Below are positions 50,840-62,856 of a stretch of 64,000 nucleotides of DNA, one piece after another (the first letter of the stretch is position 1; every line of letters starts with the position of its first letter). Position numbers and translations under genes: made by a program. The stretch is from Abelmoschus esculentus (Eukaryota > Streptophyta > Magnoliopsida > Malvales > Malvaceae): NCBI GenBank assembly GCA_035048815.1, contig JAUCBN010000036.1, positions 5,590,001-5,654,000 of the forward strand, read 5' to 3'. Under the pieces are notes generated by a model. The model worked only from the letters and a program-made list of their open reading frames with translations. It searched no databases and was not told where the DNA came from.

Positions 50840-51477
50840 GTCAAGTTACACCATCAACGGTAAAACGAGACCAGTCAAACATGATATGCTTACGCTATCA
50901 ATGACAAAATGAAATTGAACTCTGGTCGAAGAGGCAGGACTTAGAGTGTAAGGTTGAACCTTATCCACACCATCATCGGAGGGGTAAGATAAAATTTTAG
51001 CAACTTGGATCCTACTCCACCATCAATAGAGAAGCAAGATTGAAGCAGGATTGAACTTTGGTGATTTAGATCTGGCTACACTATCAACAGGGACAAGATC
51101 GGATTTCAGCAACTTAGGTCCTACTCCGCCATCAACGGAGGAGCAAGATTGAACTTCTGTGATTTAGATCTGGCCACACCATCAACGGGGACAAGATCAA
51201 ATTTCAGCAATTTGTACCCTATTACGCCATCAACTGAGAAACATGACCGAGTTGGATCTATCCACTCCATCAACGGAGGGGGGTAAGATCAAGTCTGGAT
51301 CATACTACACCATCAACGAAGAAGCATGATTGAATGAGATCTGGCCACACCATCAAAAGGGACGAGATCAAGTCTGTGATTTAGATCCTACTGTGCCATC
51401 AACGGAGAAGCAGGACGGAATAAGATCTATATATTCCATCAACGGAGAGGTAAGATCAAGTCTGGATCATACTGCGC
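50840..51477 (-). repeat. 169-bp tandem repeat, left part of copy 2
   Basis: Reverse complement of the array at 2324-4760: CCATCAACGG + AGAAGCATGATTG-like subunits. It stops at 51477, where the chromovirus begins, and resumes at 59759. Confidence 0.88.
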
Positions 51478-53643
51478 TGTAACACCCAACCCGGATGTCA
51501 CATTGGGCCTCCGGCCCAAAACCCGTGTTTCAAAATTTCCTTTAAAAGTCCAAAAATAAAATCACGTAGAGTCCAAAACCAATTTCATAAGTCCACTTAA
51601 ATTAAAACAAACCCAAAATAATTCAAAGTAATTCGGAGCTCCAAAATATTTTACAAACCATTTAAAAACATTCGACCCAATAAAAATAACAGAGTTACAA
51701 TACATATAGGGTCCGACATAATACTATGCTTACTACATCTAATAATTGTACTCTGACAACTCGGTTGATGCTGAAAGTTCAAACCTTGATGGTGCTCCAC
51801 GAAACCCGTTTCTCCTAACCTACGCACGAAAACAGATTTCGAACGCTAAGCCACACGAGCTTAGTGGCTACGCCAAACTCGGCCAACATCATGCATATCA
51901 AAGCAGTAAAGCATGACATATAAATCTCATGCATGGTATGATGGTCTAGCATGCTTGCCTATCTCATGGAATAAAAGAATGTATACTATCGCACACAGCA
52001 TATACAATCACACAAGTCAACACACAAGAGTGAGTCCCGCGTCCACACAGCATCGAGACCCTACACTCAGGATTGAGGCCGCCCTCAAATCCTATGCCCG
52101 AAATGTTACATCGGACATCTTCGAACGAGACCGCCCAACATTCAAAAAGGGTGGAGGCTGCCCAACCAACCCTATGCTCGGAATGTTACATCGAACTTCT
52201 TCGAGTGAGGCCGCCCAACACTCGGAATAAAAGTCTTCAATCATCACCCGACATGTTACATCGGATAGCCTTCAACGTGTTGCAACACTTATGGATATCC
52301 GGATTTCCAATATTCAAGGACTCAAATCATATAAACGATCCACCTAGGATCTTATCACGACAAGACGTATAAAACCTTACCTCAAATAGTCTTTCGGATT
52401 TATAACCTCAATCTTAGTTCGACAATTCATTATATAGCTTTTAGAATTAAGTATTTATTTATTACAATCATCGAGCTCAAAATTGAACTCAACTTACACA
52501 AAATACACAAGGGTATCGATACCCTCAGTAGGGTATCGGAACACCCTATATCGATACCCACCCAAAAAGGGTATCGAAACACACAGGTATCGATACCAGT
52601 ATCGATACCACTAGACCAAAGTCAAAGTCAACAAAAAGGGAAGAACCTGTTTCGATACAGGTATTGATACAAAAAGTTTCTGGAACCCTTGGGTATCGAA
52701 ACCTGTTTCGATACCCTTGAACAACAAGCCAAAATGCTCTCATGGGTATCGATACCGGTAGCCCGAGTATCGATACCCCTTGCACTAAGGACAGGTCTAC
52801 ACTTAGAAATTCTAGAGTTTTACCCCGAAACCTCACCTAAACGACTCCAAAGTTTTCCTACTCATTTTTAAGTGTATTTAGGATGTTTTAACATCAATTT
52901 CCAGCTATTTAACACATAAACTCGGATTTCACCATTAATGACCCATTTTCAAGCAAACCAAGCAAGACAACACATATACATGATTTTTCTATATGCTATG
53001 CATTTTTACCATGAATGGATGATGAAGAAAGAGTTGGGAGTACCAACCTCTTAGCAGAACAACAACAAAACATCCTCTTAACCACTCTTCAAGCTTTCTC
53101 CTTGCCACCCCTAAGGGAAGAAGCTCCAACCTCCTTCTCTACAAGAAGAGTTAAAACCATCCATTAGACTAAGCTTAGGAAGGTTCTAAAGTTGAAAACT
53201 TGCTCAAAAACGAAGAAAGGACTCCTCAAAACCCAAAACTCGGATTGAACCATAAACCCTTACTAAAACCTTACCTCCACCAAAACTATCCATTTTTACC
53301 TTGTTTTAAAGATCCTTGACAACCCCACAAAACTTCCTCTAACACCAAAACAGGATTACAATACTACACTTGAAAGATCTTACCTTTACTCTCCCCCTTT
53401 TTTGCTTCAAAGATAGTGGAGGATGAAGAAAAGAGAGAAAAGATGAAGTCATTCTCTGCAAGAGAATTAAAACCTCATCCCTCTTGTCTTCACCTTTAGA
53501 CATTTACAAAAATGCCCCCACAACCAAAGCCCAACAAGCCTATGGCCCAACAAGGCCCAAACCACACAAACTTGAGCCCAAACCCGAGGCCCAACTCAAT
53601 GGGTTAACCCAACACTCGGATACGGGAAATTCGGGTCGTTACA
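51478..53643 (-). repeat. 3' LTR of the chromovirus (2166 bp)
   Basis: TGTAACACCC...GGTCGTTACA on the + strand. A purine tract (complement of ACTCTCCCCTCCTAAAAG, 53644-53661) lies directly inside, as expected for the 3' LTR of a - strand element. 52087-53643 aligns along its whole length with 58203-59758. Confidence 0.92.
52505..52785. repeat. Cluster of TATCGATAC palindromes in the chromovirus LTR
   Basis: TATCGATACC-type words occur about six times in 280 bp, with further TATCGAAAC and TTCGATACC variants, several of them paired as near-inverted neighbours. The equivalent cluster in the other LTR is at about 58625-58900. Confidence 0.85.
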
Positions 53644-53664
53644 ACTCTCCCCTCCTAAAAGAAA

Positions 53665-54228
53665 CCATTGTCCTTGAAATTTACCTGCCAAGAAGATATG
53701 AGGGTACTGAGCTCTCATGTCCTTCTCTGGCTCCCATATAGCCTCTTCGATCCCATGGTTCCTCTACAAAACTTTTACCAAAGGTATACTCTTATTTTGA
53801 AGCTCTTTGACTCATCTATCAACGATTCCGATGGGTCTCTCCTCATAAGTCAAATCCATATTGACTTTGATTTTCTCAAGCTGAACCACGTGTAAGGGAT
53901 CAGATCGGTAACGTCTCAACATAGACACGTGGAACACATCATGTATACGTGCCAACTCCAGAGGCAAAGCTAGTCGATAAGCTACCGGTCCAACCCTCTG
54001 AAGCACCTCATACGACCCGATATACCTTGGGCTCAACTTTCCCTTGTGACCAAACCGGATGATACCCTTCCATGGAGATACCTTGAGAAACACCTTCTCA
54101 CCAAGCTCATACTCGATGTGCTTACACTTCTTATCCGCATAAGCCTTCTGTTTGTCAAAAGCTGCTTGTAACCTTTCCTTGATGATCTGAACTTTTTTCT
54201 CGATTTCCTTAACAAGTTCCGAACCCAC
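53665..54228 (-). pseudogene. Chromovirus integrase C-terminus with chromodomain-like tail
   Basis: A frame of 138 residues (54228-53812) contains YADKKCKHIEYELGEKVFLK, then GKLSPRYIGSYEVLQRVGPV and RIHDVFHVSMLRRY, the GPY/F-type C-terminal domain of integrase. Downstream, 53765-53670 reads KVL(stop)RNHGIEEAIWEPE, a chromodomain-like tail that guides integration in chromoviruses. The stop is TAG in place of the conserved Trp codon. Confidence 0.85.
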
Positions 54229-54357
54229 TATCTTTCTCTCGTTGAGTTCTATCTAACACAAAGGTGTCCTACACCTGCGTCCATACAAGGCCTCAAAAGG
54301 AGCCATCCTGATGCTCGACTGATAACTGTGGTTGTAAGCAAACTCTACCAACGGTAA

Positions 54358-55278
54358 CTACTCCTCCCAACTACGAGCAAAGTCTACCGCACAACACCGA
54401 AGCATATCCTCCAAGATCTGGATAACTCTCTCAGACTGTCCGTCGGTCTGAGGATGAAAAGCTGTACTGAAGTGCAACTTGGTGTCTAGAGCCTCATGGA
54501 TAGACCTCCACAACCTCGCTGTGAACCTCAGATCCCTATCCGATATGATCGATGAAGGTACACCATGTAACCTCACGATCTCCTTGATGTACAACTGAGC
54601 CAACTTTTCCAAACTGAAGTCCATCCTTACGGGTAAGAAGTGAGCTGACTTGGTTAACCGATCAACTATGACCCATATAACATCATGTTTCCTCAACATC
54701 ATCGGTAACCCGGTGAAAAAGTCCATGGTCACACGATCCCACTTCCACTATGGAATCTGGATAGGTTGAAGCAAACCTGAAGGAACCTGGTGTTCTGCTT
54801 TCACTTGCTGACACGCCAAACACCTTGTCACAAACTCTGACACATCTCTCTTCATACACGGCCACCAAAAGAAAGGACGAAGATCCTGATACATCTTATT
54901 AATACCCGGATAAACAAAAAACAGACTACGATGAGCTTCCCTCAAGATACGATCCCTCAGATCCTCCAAGGTGAGAACACACAACCGACCCTGAAAGTAC
55001 AAGAAATCATCATCTCGTACTTTAAAGTCTGACGGCTTACCCCTCTGGACAGCCTCTAACTGAGCTACCAACTCCTCGTCTAACACTTGTGCTCTCTTTA
55101 TCTCCTGGACAAGCGTGAGCTCCACGCGTAACTCAGTCAAAAGACCTCCATCATCGGTCATCCTCAACCGAGCAAACAAAGCTCTCAAGTCCGACATGGA
55201 TTTCCTATTCAAAGCATCAGCGACCACGTTCGCCTTGCCGGGATGATACTCTATGACATAGTCATAGTCCTTTAACAA
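54358..55278 (-). pseudogene. Chromovirus integrase: zinc finger and catalytic core
   Basis: 55278-54748 carries the end of RNase H (VADALNRKS) and the HHCC-type zinc finger (HRSLFFVYPGINKMYQDL, then CLACQQVK). After a TAG stop, 54732-54358 carries the core: MTMDFFTGLP, VIVDRLTKSAHFLPV, the SDRD block (IISDRDLRFTARLW) and HPQTDGQSERVIQILEDML. The D, D and E blocks are visible, but the reading frame is broken. Confidence 0.9.
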
Positions 55279-55617
55279 CTCTATCCACCGCTACTGTCTC
55301 AGATTCAACTCTTTTTGGGTAAGCAGATACTTCAAACTCTTGTGGTCGATGTAGATGTAGCATTTCTCCCCCATAGAGATAATGCCTCCATATCTTAAAA
55401 GCGAAGATAACTATCGCAAGCTCAAGATCATGTGTAGGATAATTCCTCTCATGGGGTTTCAACTACCTCGAGGCGTAAGCAACCACCTTACCCTCTTGCA
55501 TGAGCACACAACCTAACCCATTCAAGGAAGCATCACTAAACACCACATAATCCTTTCCCGTTCCGGTTGCATCAAGACCGGTGCCTCTGTCAGATAAGCT
55601 TTTAACTGCTTAAAACT
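55262..55617 (-). pseudogene. Chromovirus RNase H, broken
   Basis: MKPHERNYPTHDLELAIVIF and KIWRHYLYG are the typical RNase H segment of Ty3/gypsy pol. The frame opens just after a TAG in place of a Gln codon before LKPHE, and shifts relative to the neighbouring RT and integrase frames. Confidence 0.85.
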
Positions 55618-56616
55618 CTATTGTCTTTTCTCATTCCACACGAATGGAACTCCTTTCTGAAGCAACTTGGTCAAAGGTGCAGCTATGATCGAAAAACCCT
55701 TAACGAACCTCCTATAGTATCCAGCAAGTCCAAGGAAGCTACGGACTTCCGATACATTCCTCGATGGTTTCCACTCCACCACAGCTTGGATCTTCTGGAG
55801 ATCTACTCGGATACAATCCGCTGCAACTATGTGGCCAAAGAATGCCACCTTTGACAACCAAAACTCACACTTACTGAACTTGGCGTACAGACGCCTATCT
55901 CTCAACACTTGAAGAACAACTCTAAGGTGATAGTCATGCTCCTCCTCCGAGCGTGAATACACCAAGATGTCATCGATGAATACAACTACAAACTGGTCTA
56001 GATACGGCTGAAAGATCCGGTTCATCAAGTCCATAAAAGTTGCAGGTGCATTCGTGAACCCAAACGGCATCACTAGAAACTCATAGTGTCCGTACCGTGT
56101 CCTAAAAGCGGTCTTTTAGACATCCTCCTCTACCATCTTTAACTGATAGTACCTTGACCTTAGGTCTATCTTAGAAAACACACGGGCACCCCTCAACTGA
56201 TCAAAGAGATCATCGATCCTAGGCAAAGGATACCGATTCTTGATTGTGACCTTATTGAGCTGACAGTAGTCGATGCACATCCTCATCGATCCGTTTTTCT
56301 TCTTAATAAACAAAACCGGTGCTCCCCACGGTGACACACTCGGTTTGATAAAACCTCTCTCAAGCAACTCTTGGATCTGTTGTTTCAACTCTCTCATCTC
56401 TGTTGGTGCTATACGATATGGTGCTATGGACACCGGTGCCGTACCAGACAACACCTCTATCCAAAACTTCAACTTACGGTCGGGAGGCAAAACAGGTAAC
56501 TCCTCTGAGAAAACGTCGAGATACTCGCAGACTGTCCTCAAGTTCTCTAAAGCTGGGCTGCCAAAACTCGTATCCACCACGTGAGCTAAGAAAGCCTTGC
56601 AACCCTGCTGGATCAA
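55618..56616 (-). pseudogene. Chromovirus reverse transcriptase, broken
   Basis: 56616-56116 holds the N-terminal half: APYRIAPTEMRELKQQIQEL, then PSVSPWGAPVLFIKKKNGSM and NRYPLPRIDDLFDQL. After a TAA stop, 56073-55618 carries MPFGFTNAPATFMDLMN and VVFIDDILVYSRSEEEH (the F-I-D-D active site; the family usually has Y/F-I-D-D) and the thumb region up to FSIIAAPLTKLLQK. The catalytic Asp pair is present, but the gene is split. Confidence 0.92.
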
Positions 56617-56722
56617 CCTCTAAGCTGTCAATGCTGACACCATATTTGGTAAACACGGGTTTTTTTCACCCCCCACAACAAGCTTAGAACCATCTGCCAC
56701 TCTGAGCTTCAAACTCTTAGTT

Positions 56723-57067
56723 CTACACCCCCAAACTTTTATCGTGTTCGAACAACCAATTCATCCCTAGGATTGGGTCAAACTCCTGAAACGGTAAGAC
56801 CATAAGATCGGCCGGGAAGATAGATCCTTGTACTTCGATCGGACACCTCCGATACACCTTATCCACCAACACATCCAACCCTAAAGGGCTTGTCACAAGG
56901 ACCCTTATCTCAAGATCCTCCGCTGGTAACCCCCACTGTTGAGATATCCCATTACAGATATACGAGTGGGTAGACCCTGAGTCCACAAGAGCAACTATAG
57001 GTACAGAAAATAAACTGAACGTACCTAAGATCACATCGGTAGCAGTATAGTCCTCTTGTGCCCTCAC
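56723..57067 (-). pseudogene. Chromovirus aspartic protease
   Basis: 114 residues containing VALVDSGSTHSYIC, the retropepsin active-site triad, and the downstream DLMVLPFQEFDPILGMNWLF segment typical of Ty3/gypsy protease. A TAG precedes the frame (before YAVRAQED), and it is out of frame with RT. Confidence 0.9.
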
Positions 57068-57089
57068 AGCATACTATCTCGTTGGTGCT

Positions 57090-58200
57090 CTAGCAGTGGA
57101 CTGAAAAGTGTCTCCTGATGCATGGCTAGCTCCGCCACGCGAAAACCCGCGGCCCCTCTGAGCCTGAAACACAGTCCTCTGATCCTGACCCGGTGGTGAC
57201 GTCACAACCTAAGGGCAATCCCTAACAAGGTGATCCTAGGATCCACACTAAAAACAAGCTCTAGCATTACCCCAGCATTCTCCTCGATAGCTCCGACCAT
57301 AACGCCTGCAAGCTTGAATATTGAAACTAGCACTCCTCTGTAAACTCTCTGGACCCCCAGCAGAAGAAGACACAGATTACCTCCTACGTCCCGCAGACTC
57401 TGACCTCTGATCTGACCTCAAACTCTGATTCGATGCTCCTTTGTTCTGGTTCCAACGGTTCCTACTCCTAATAGAGTGGTACTGAGAGTTACCCGCACGA
57501 CTCTAGATGGCTCCCCCGGAGACTCCCTAGCCAACAGACGACCTATAGGTCAAACCCTGTACCTGCTCCAACGACTTAGCACTGGCAGCTAACTCAGAAA
57601 ACACTGTAGGTGGTCTAGCAGTGAGATAAGTCTGAATCTCCTTCCTCAGACCTCTCAAGAACCTCTTGTATCTCATCTTCTCGGGAGCAACAAGCTCCGG
57701 GGCATACCGGCTCAATTGAAGAAACTCCTGCTCATAAGCGAAGACTGAACGATTCCCCTGAACCAGATGGGTAAACCGCTCCATTAGGGTGTCGATGTGA
57801 GTCTCACCCACATACTTGCTCTCAAACTCCTCAAGAAAGTCCTCCCACTTAGGATGATGGGGATACCAACCCTGCTCAACAGTCTCCCACCATTCTCTCA
57901 CGTGGCCCTTGAGAAGAGATAACACACACGATAGTTTATCCTTTGATCTCAGCCTTATCTGTCTCATGATCCACCTTGTGTCGTGCAACCACTGATCTGC
58001 CTATACGGGATTATCTTGTCCCGTGCCAAAAAAGTCGACAGCTCTCTATCTTTGCACCCTCTCAACCAGTGCCTCACGAGGCATAGAAGACGGCCTCGGT
58101 ATAACTCTCACTATCCTGCACAGAGTACGATTCAACTGAGCAAAGTAGTTGGCCCCTTGACCAATAGCATCATCCGATGGTACCTTCTCATCGGGCTCAT
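57090..58200 (-). pseudogene. Chromovirus gag with zinc knuckle, N-terminus deleted
   Basis: The open part (57988-57527, 153 residues) contains KGHVREWWETVEQGWYP, then FLEEFESKYVGETHID, the retrotransposon gag domain. At 57255-57205 the CCHC knuckle reads CF(stop)CGS(stop)DHLVRDC, with TAG twice where Gln codons are expected. The start of gag was lost in the deletion that also removed the inner part of the 5' LTR. Confidence 0.88.
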
Positions 58201-58202
58201 AC

Positions 58203-59758
58203 TAATCCTGTGCCCGGAATATTACATCGGACATCTTCGAACGAGGCCGTCCAACATTCAGAAAGGGTGGAGGCCGCCCAACCAACCCTATGCTCGAAAT
58301 GTTACATCGAAACATCTTCGAGTGAGGCTGCCCAACACTCGGAATAAAAATCTTCAATCATCACCCGGCATGTTACATCGTATGACCTTCAACGTGTTGC
58401 AACACTTATGGATATCCGGATTTCCAACATTCAAGGACTCAAACCACATAAACGATTCACCTAGGATCTTATCACGACAAGACGTATAAAACCTTGCCTC
58501 AAATAGTCTTTCGGATTTATAACCTCAATCTTAGTTCGACAATTCATTACATAACTTTTAGATTTAAGTATTTATTTATTACAATCACCGAGCCTAAAAC
58601 TCTACTCAACTTACCCAAAATACACAGGGGGATCGATACCCTTAGTAGGGTATCGGAACACCCTGTATCGATACCCACCCAAAGAGGGTATCTTAACACA
58701 CAGATAGCGATACCAGTATCGATACCACTAGACCAAAGTTAAAGTCAACAAAAAGGGAAGAACTCGTTTTGGTACAGGTATCGATACAAAAAGTTTCTAG
58801 AATCCCTAGGTATCGAAACAGGTTTCGATACTCCTGAACAACAAGCTAAAATGCTCTCATGGGTATCGATACCGGTAACCCGAGTATCGATACCCCCTAC
58901 ACTAAGGACGAGTCTACACTTAGAAATTCTAGAGTTTCACCCCCAAACCTCACCTAAACGACTCCAAAGTTTTCCTACTCATTTTTAAGTGTATTTAGGA
59001 TGTTTTAACATCAATTTCCAGCCATTTAACATATAAACTCGGATTTACCATTAATGACCCATTTTCAAGCAAACCAAGCAAGACAACACACATACATGAT
59101 TTTTCTATATGCTATGCATTTTACCATGAATGGATGATGAAGAAAGAGTTAGGAGTACCAACCTCTTAGCAGAACAACAACAAAACGTCCTCTTAACCAC
59201 TCTTTAAGCTTTCTCCTTGCCACCCCTAAGGGAAGAAGCTTCAACCTCCTTCTCTACAAGAAGAGTTAAAACCATCCATTAGACTAAGCTTATAAAGGTT
59301 CTAAAACTGAAAACTTGCTCAAAAACGAAGAAAGGACTCCTCAAAACCCAAAACTCATATTGAACCATAAACCCTCACTAAAAACTTACCTCCACCAAAA
59401 TTATCCATTCTTACCTTGTTTCAAAGATCCTTGACAGCCCCACAAAACTTCCTCTAACGCCAAAATGGGATTACAACACTAAACTTGAAAGATTTTACCT
59501 TTATTCTCCACTTTTTTTTGCTTCAAAGATAGTGGAGGATGAAGAAAAGAGAGAAAAGATGAAGTCATTCTCTGCAAGAGAATTAAAACCCATCCCTCTT
59601 GTCTTCACCTTTAGACATTTATAAAAATGCCCCCACAACCAAAGCCCAACAAGCCTATGGCCCATTAAGGCCCAAACCACATAAACCCGAGCCCAAACCC
59701 GAGGCCCAACACCACGGGTTAACCCGACACTCGGATACGGGAAATCTGGGTCATTACA
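58203..59758 (-). repeat. 5' LTR of the chromovirus, truncated (1556 bp)
   Basis: It aligns with 52087-53643 of the other LTR. The first ~610 bp (+ strand) of the other LTR have no counterpart, and the sequence passes directly into gag at about 58200. The outer border with TTACA and target site TGCGC is intact. Confidence 0.9.
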
Positions 59759-60350
59759 TGCGCCATCAACGACGAAGAATGATTGAATGGGATCTGGCCG
59801 CATCATCAACGGGGACGAGATCAAGTCTGTGATTTGGATCCTACTGTACCATCAACGGAAAAGCAGGACTGTATTAGGATCTATCTACTCCATCAATAGA
59901 GGGGTAAGATCAATTCTAGATCATACTACGCCATCAACGGCGAAGCATGATTTAAAGGGATCTGGCCACACCATCAACGGGGACAAGATCAAGTCTTTGA
60001 TTTGGATCCTACTGTGCCATCAACGGAGAAGCATGACTAAATTGGGATCTATCCACTCCATTAATGGAGGGGTAAGATCAAGTCTGGATCATACTACACC
60101 ATCAACGGAGAAGCATGATTGAATTGGATATGGCCGCACCATTATCAGGGACGAGATCGAGTCTATAATTTGGATCCTACTGTGCCATCAAAGGAGAAGC
60201 GGGACTGAGCTGGATCTATCCACTCCATCAACGGAGAGGTAAGATCGAATTTCAGCAATTTGGTTCCTATTATACCATCAACGGAGAAACAGGATCGAAC
60301 TTCAATGATTTGGATCTAGCGACACCATCAACGGGGATAAGATCGAGGCA
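59759..60350 (-). repeat. 169-bp tandem repeat, right part of copy 2
   Basis: Continuation of the array at 50840-51477 after the chromovirus. Subunits GCCATCAACGGAGAAGCA + TGATTG-like repeat with about 42-bp steps, and they decay beyond 60350. Confidence 0.88.
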
Positions 60351-62838
60351 TGAAATATTTGAATATCTGATTCAAAAGTGTCTTCAATTGATATCATGTA
60401 TCTTCTTTGCATTTTTCCCAAATGCACAGGGATCAACGAATTTGATATGCCTTTACCGGTAGCCGTTTGCTCCGAGCTAGTTGTACCGTTACTCTGGGTA
60501 CAATCATTTGGTACCAAGGGTTTAATTCTTTGACCATTTATAACAATAGATTTTAATGGACGTTTGAATAGTCCTTATCAATGCATTTTTCTCAAATGCA
60601 CAAATATACAAGGATTAACGGATTTTTTTTGCCTTTATCGGTAGCCGTTTGCTCTGGGCTAGCTATACCATTACCCTAGGTACAATCAGTTTGTACCAAT
60701 CACAAGATTGGATTTTTCTAAAGGAATCGATTTCTTTCGACCATTTGCGAAAATGGATTTTGAAGGACATTTAAATTGTCCATTATCTTGTTTTTACATG
60801 TCTTTGTCGTTCATTTTTTTTTCATTTCATTTTTTCAACATCATTTCATCTTTCATCTCTTTTCATTTACATTTTTCATCATTCATCATTCATCATTTTT
60901 TTGTTTTTTCTTTTCACTTTTCATTTTTTCATTTTTTATTCACATGTACTATTTGTACAAATATGTAAAAACGAGATTTGCATGAAGATCTAACCCTCAA
61001 CATATCCACCGAAATGGAAAAGTTCTGACAAAATTAACCTACCACCATTGATGGAGGCAACATTGGGAAAAATTTGTTTCTATTACTCCATAATGGGTAG
61101 TTAGGACCTTCTCGAGGTTAAAGGTTGGTCATCGTATTGTTGCCCCCCTGATTAAGATCTTTCGGTCTCTTCTCTGGACCTGTTTATATGTACAAGCAAA
61201 ACATGTGCATCATGAATACTCCTATGGTGTGTAAATGCAAAATGTCTAAATGCATGCATGATATGATTTTTCTTTTTCAAAGGATGTCCCTAATTTATGC
61301 TCGATGCATGTTTAATCTAAATGCATGGTTTATAAATACAAAAGCTTGAATACATGAATGTCATGATTTTTCTTTTTAAAGGATACCCCTAACTCCACTG
61401 GTCATAATGGGTTCTAGATCTTTCATGTGCAATGATGCCCAAACCTCTTTAATTTGACCATCTTTATTGGAATCTCTTTTCCTGGATGGATGCATGATGT
61501 GAGCCTAATCTAAAGGCATGATGTTTTTAATGTATGCATGAACCTAGATGCAAAATGATTTTAATGCATGCATGTATGTGACATGATTTTTTCAACAAGG
61601 ATGCCCCAAACTATGCTGGTCTGTGCAATATTCGGTCTCATGATGCCCAAATCTTCCCTTGTGTTCGATCATTTTTGAGTCGAAATTTTAGGAGGTATGC
61701 TTCAACTTCTTCATCTAAGACTGCTTCTAGTAGATCTGAATTTAGCCTTAGATGTATATCTTTCCTTGTAGGGCTCTTACTATCCTCACGAATGTGTCAC
61801 GTTGCTCCTCAGTCAGGTTCACATGATGGTGCAGTCTATCGGGATATATAAGTCTGGTTGAGTAGTGAAATTTCACATTTTGAAATTCATCTAAAAATTC
61901 CCCTAGACTGGGTTTCACATGTGTTTGTCGTGGAGTGAGACTGTTCGGCCTTTGCTTCATCTGATATTGTTGGCGTGGGACATCCTATATGATTGACTTC
62001 AAAATCTAAAATGTATGCATGTAAATGCAAGATGCATGTCCTAAATATGAAGATACTGATTCAAAAATAGTTTGTGTCCATTTTTTAATTCACGTGATTT
62101 ATTCACAACTTTGAATGTTGTATTAATATCTAAGATGCTAGATTTTTTCTCGATATATTTAATTTTAAAACCAATCTTGAATCAACACTTCATGCTCGTA
62201 AAATGCAAAAAATTTAAAACGTGTTCATGGTGCTTTACAATTAATGCAAAATGCATGATTATGATATGTCATGATATAATCAAAAGGAACGAAAAAGGTT
62301 AGTTCGAATTAAAATAATTGAATAAATTAAAATAGATAAGAAAACTATACATAAATAGTAGATAAAGACACTCAAGCCTAAAAGGGTTATTGCTAAACGG
62401 GCAGAGTTTCGCATGGCTTTAAGGGTAGGCTTCTATGTCTCATTATATGTGGTTCGGTTCTAGAAGGTACCCGAATAATACTTATTACCCTACTAAGGAT
62501 AATAAGCATGATTCAGGGGGATACGTTTCTCTAAGTCTATGCGGAGACGTAGGTCTCACGAAGACAGAGGGAAAAATATCCTGAAAGTAATTCCCCATCC
62601 TACATGGAGGCAAAACCTCACGAAGGAGTGGTTTCATGCTCCCACTTAAATGGACGGAGCCCGGGTTGAGAGCTCATGAAATGGATAACCCTGAAAAAAA
62701 CATTTAAAAATATTAGTGAATATTTTAAAATAAATAAAATAAAATAAAATAAAGGATCACAAAATTAAAATAAATTAAATATAAATTTTCGATCATTAAA
62801 TAAAATATAACCGATTTTAGGCTCGACTCAAAAAGTTT
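60351..62838 (-). other. Interior of Ogre-like copy 2, coding-poor
   Basis: A ~180-bp segment (AATGCACA...GGATTAACGGAT...GGTAGCCGTTTGCTC) is present twice in tandem at about 60412-60770. A low-complexity TTTCATT tract follows (60800-60950). A frame at 61960-61748 (70 residues, - strand, with VNLTEEQRDTFVRIVRALQG) could be a remnant of an element ORF but is unrecognised. No protease, RT or integrase motif was found. Confidence 0.6.
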
Positions 62839-62854
62839 CCCAGCGGAGTCGTCA
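62839..62854 (-). other. Primer-binding site, tRNA-Arg type
   Basis: The + strand reads CCCAGCGGAGTCGTCA two bases before the LTR at 62857. It matches the 3' end of a plant tRNA-Arg (CCCAGCGGAGTCG + CCA) with one mismatch in the CCA. tRNA-Arg priming is a hallmark of Ogre-type elements. Confidence 0.75.
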
Positions 62855-62856
62855 AC

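Larger units (their letters stand above)
51478..59758 (-). mobile_element. Tekay-like chromovirus (Ty3/gypsy), nested and defective
   Basis: It is flanked by TGCGC on both sides (51473-51477 and 59759-59763), and both LTRs end TGTAA...TTACA. In - strand order: gag (~58200-57090, with zinc knuckle), protease (DSGSTHS), RT (FIDD), RNase H, integrase (zinc finger and core) and a C-terminal chromodomain-like tail. That is the Ty3/gypsy order, and the tail marks a chromovirus. In-frame stops, mostly TAG, break every gene, and there is at least one frame change between protease and RT. The 5' LTR has lost its inner ~610 bp together with the primer site and the start of gag. It is therefore inactive. 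Confidence 0.95.

Noticed and set aside
60708..60968. Open frame rich in Phe, His and Ser
   Set aside because: It is the translation of a TTTCATT low-complexity tract inside a retroelement.
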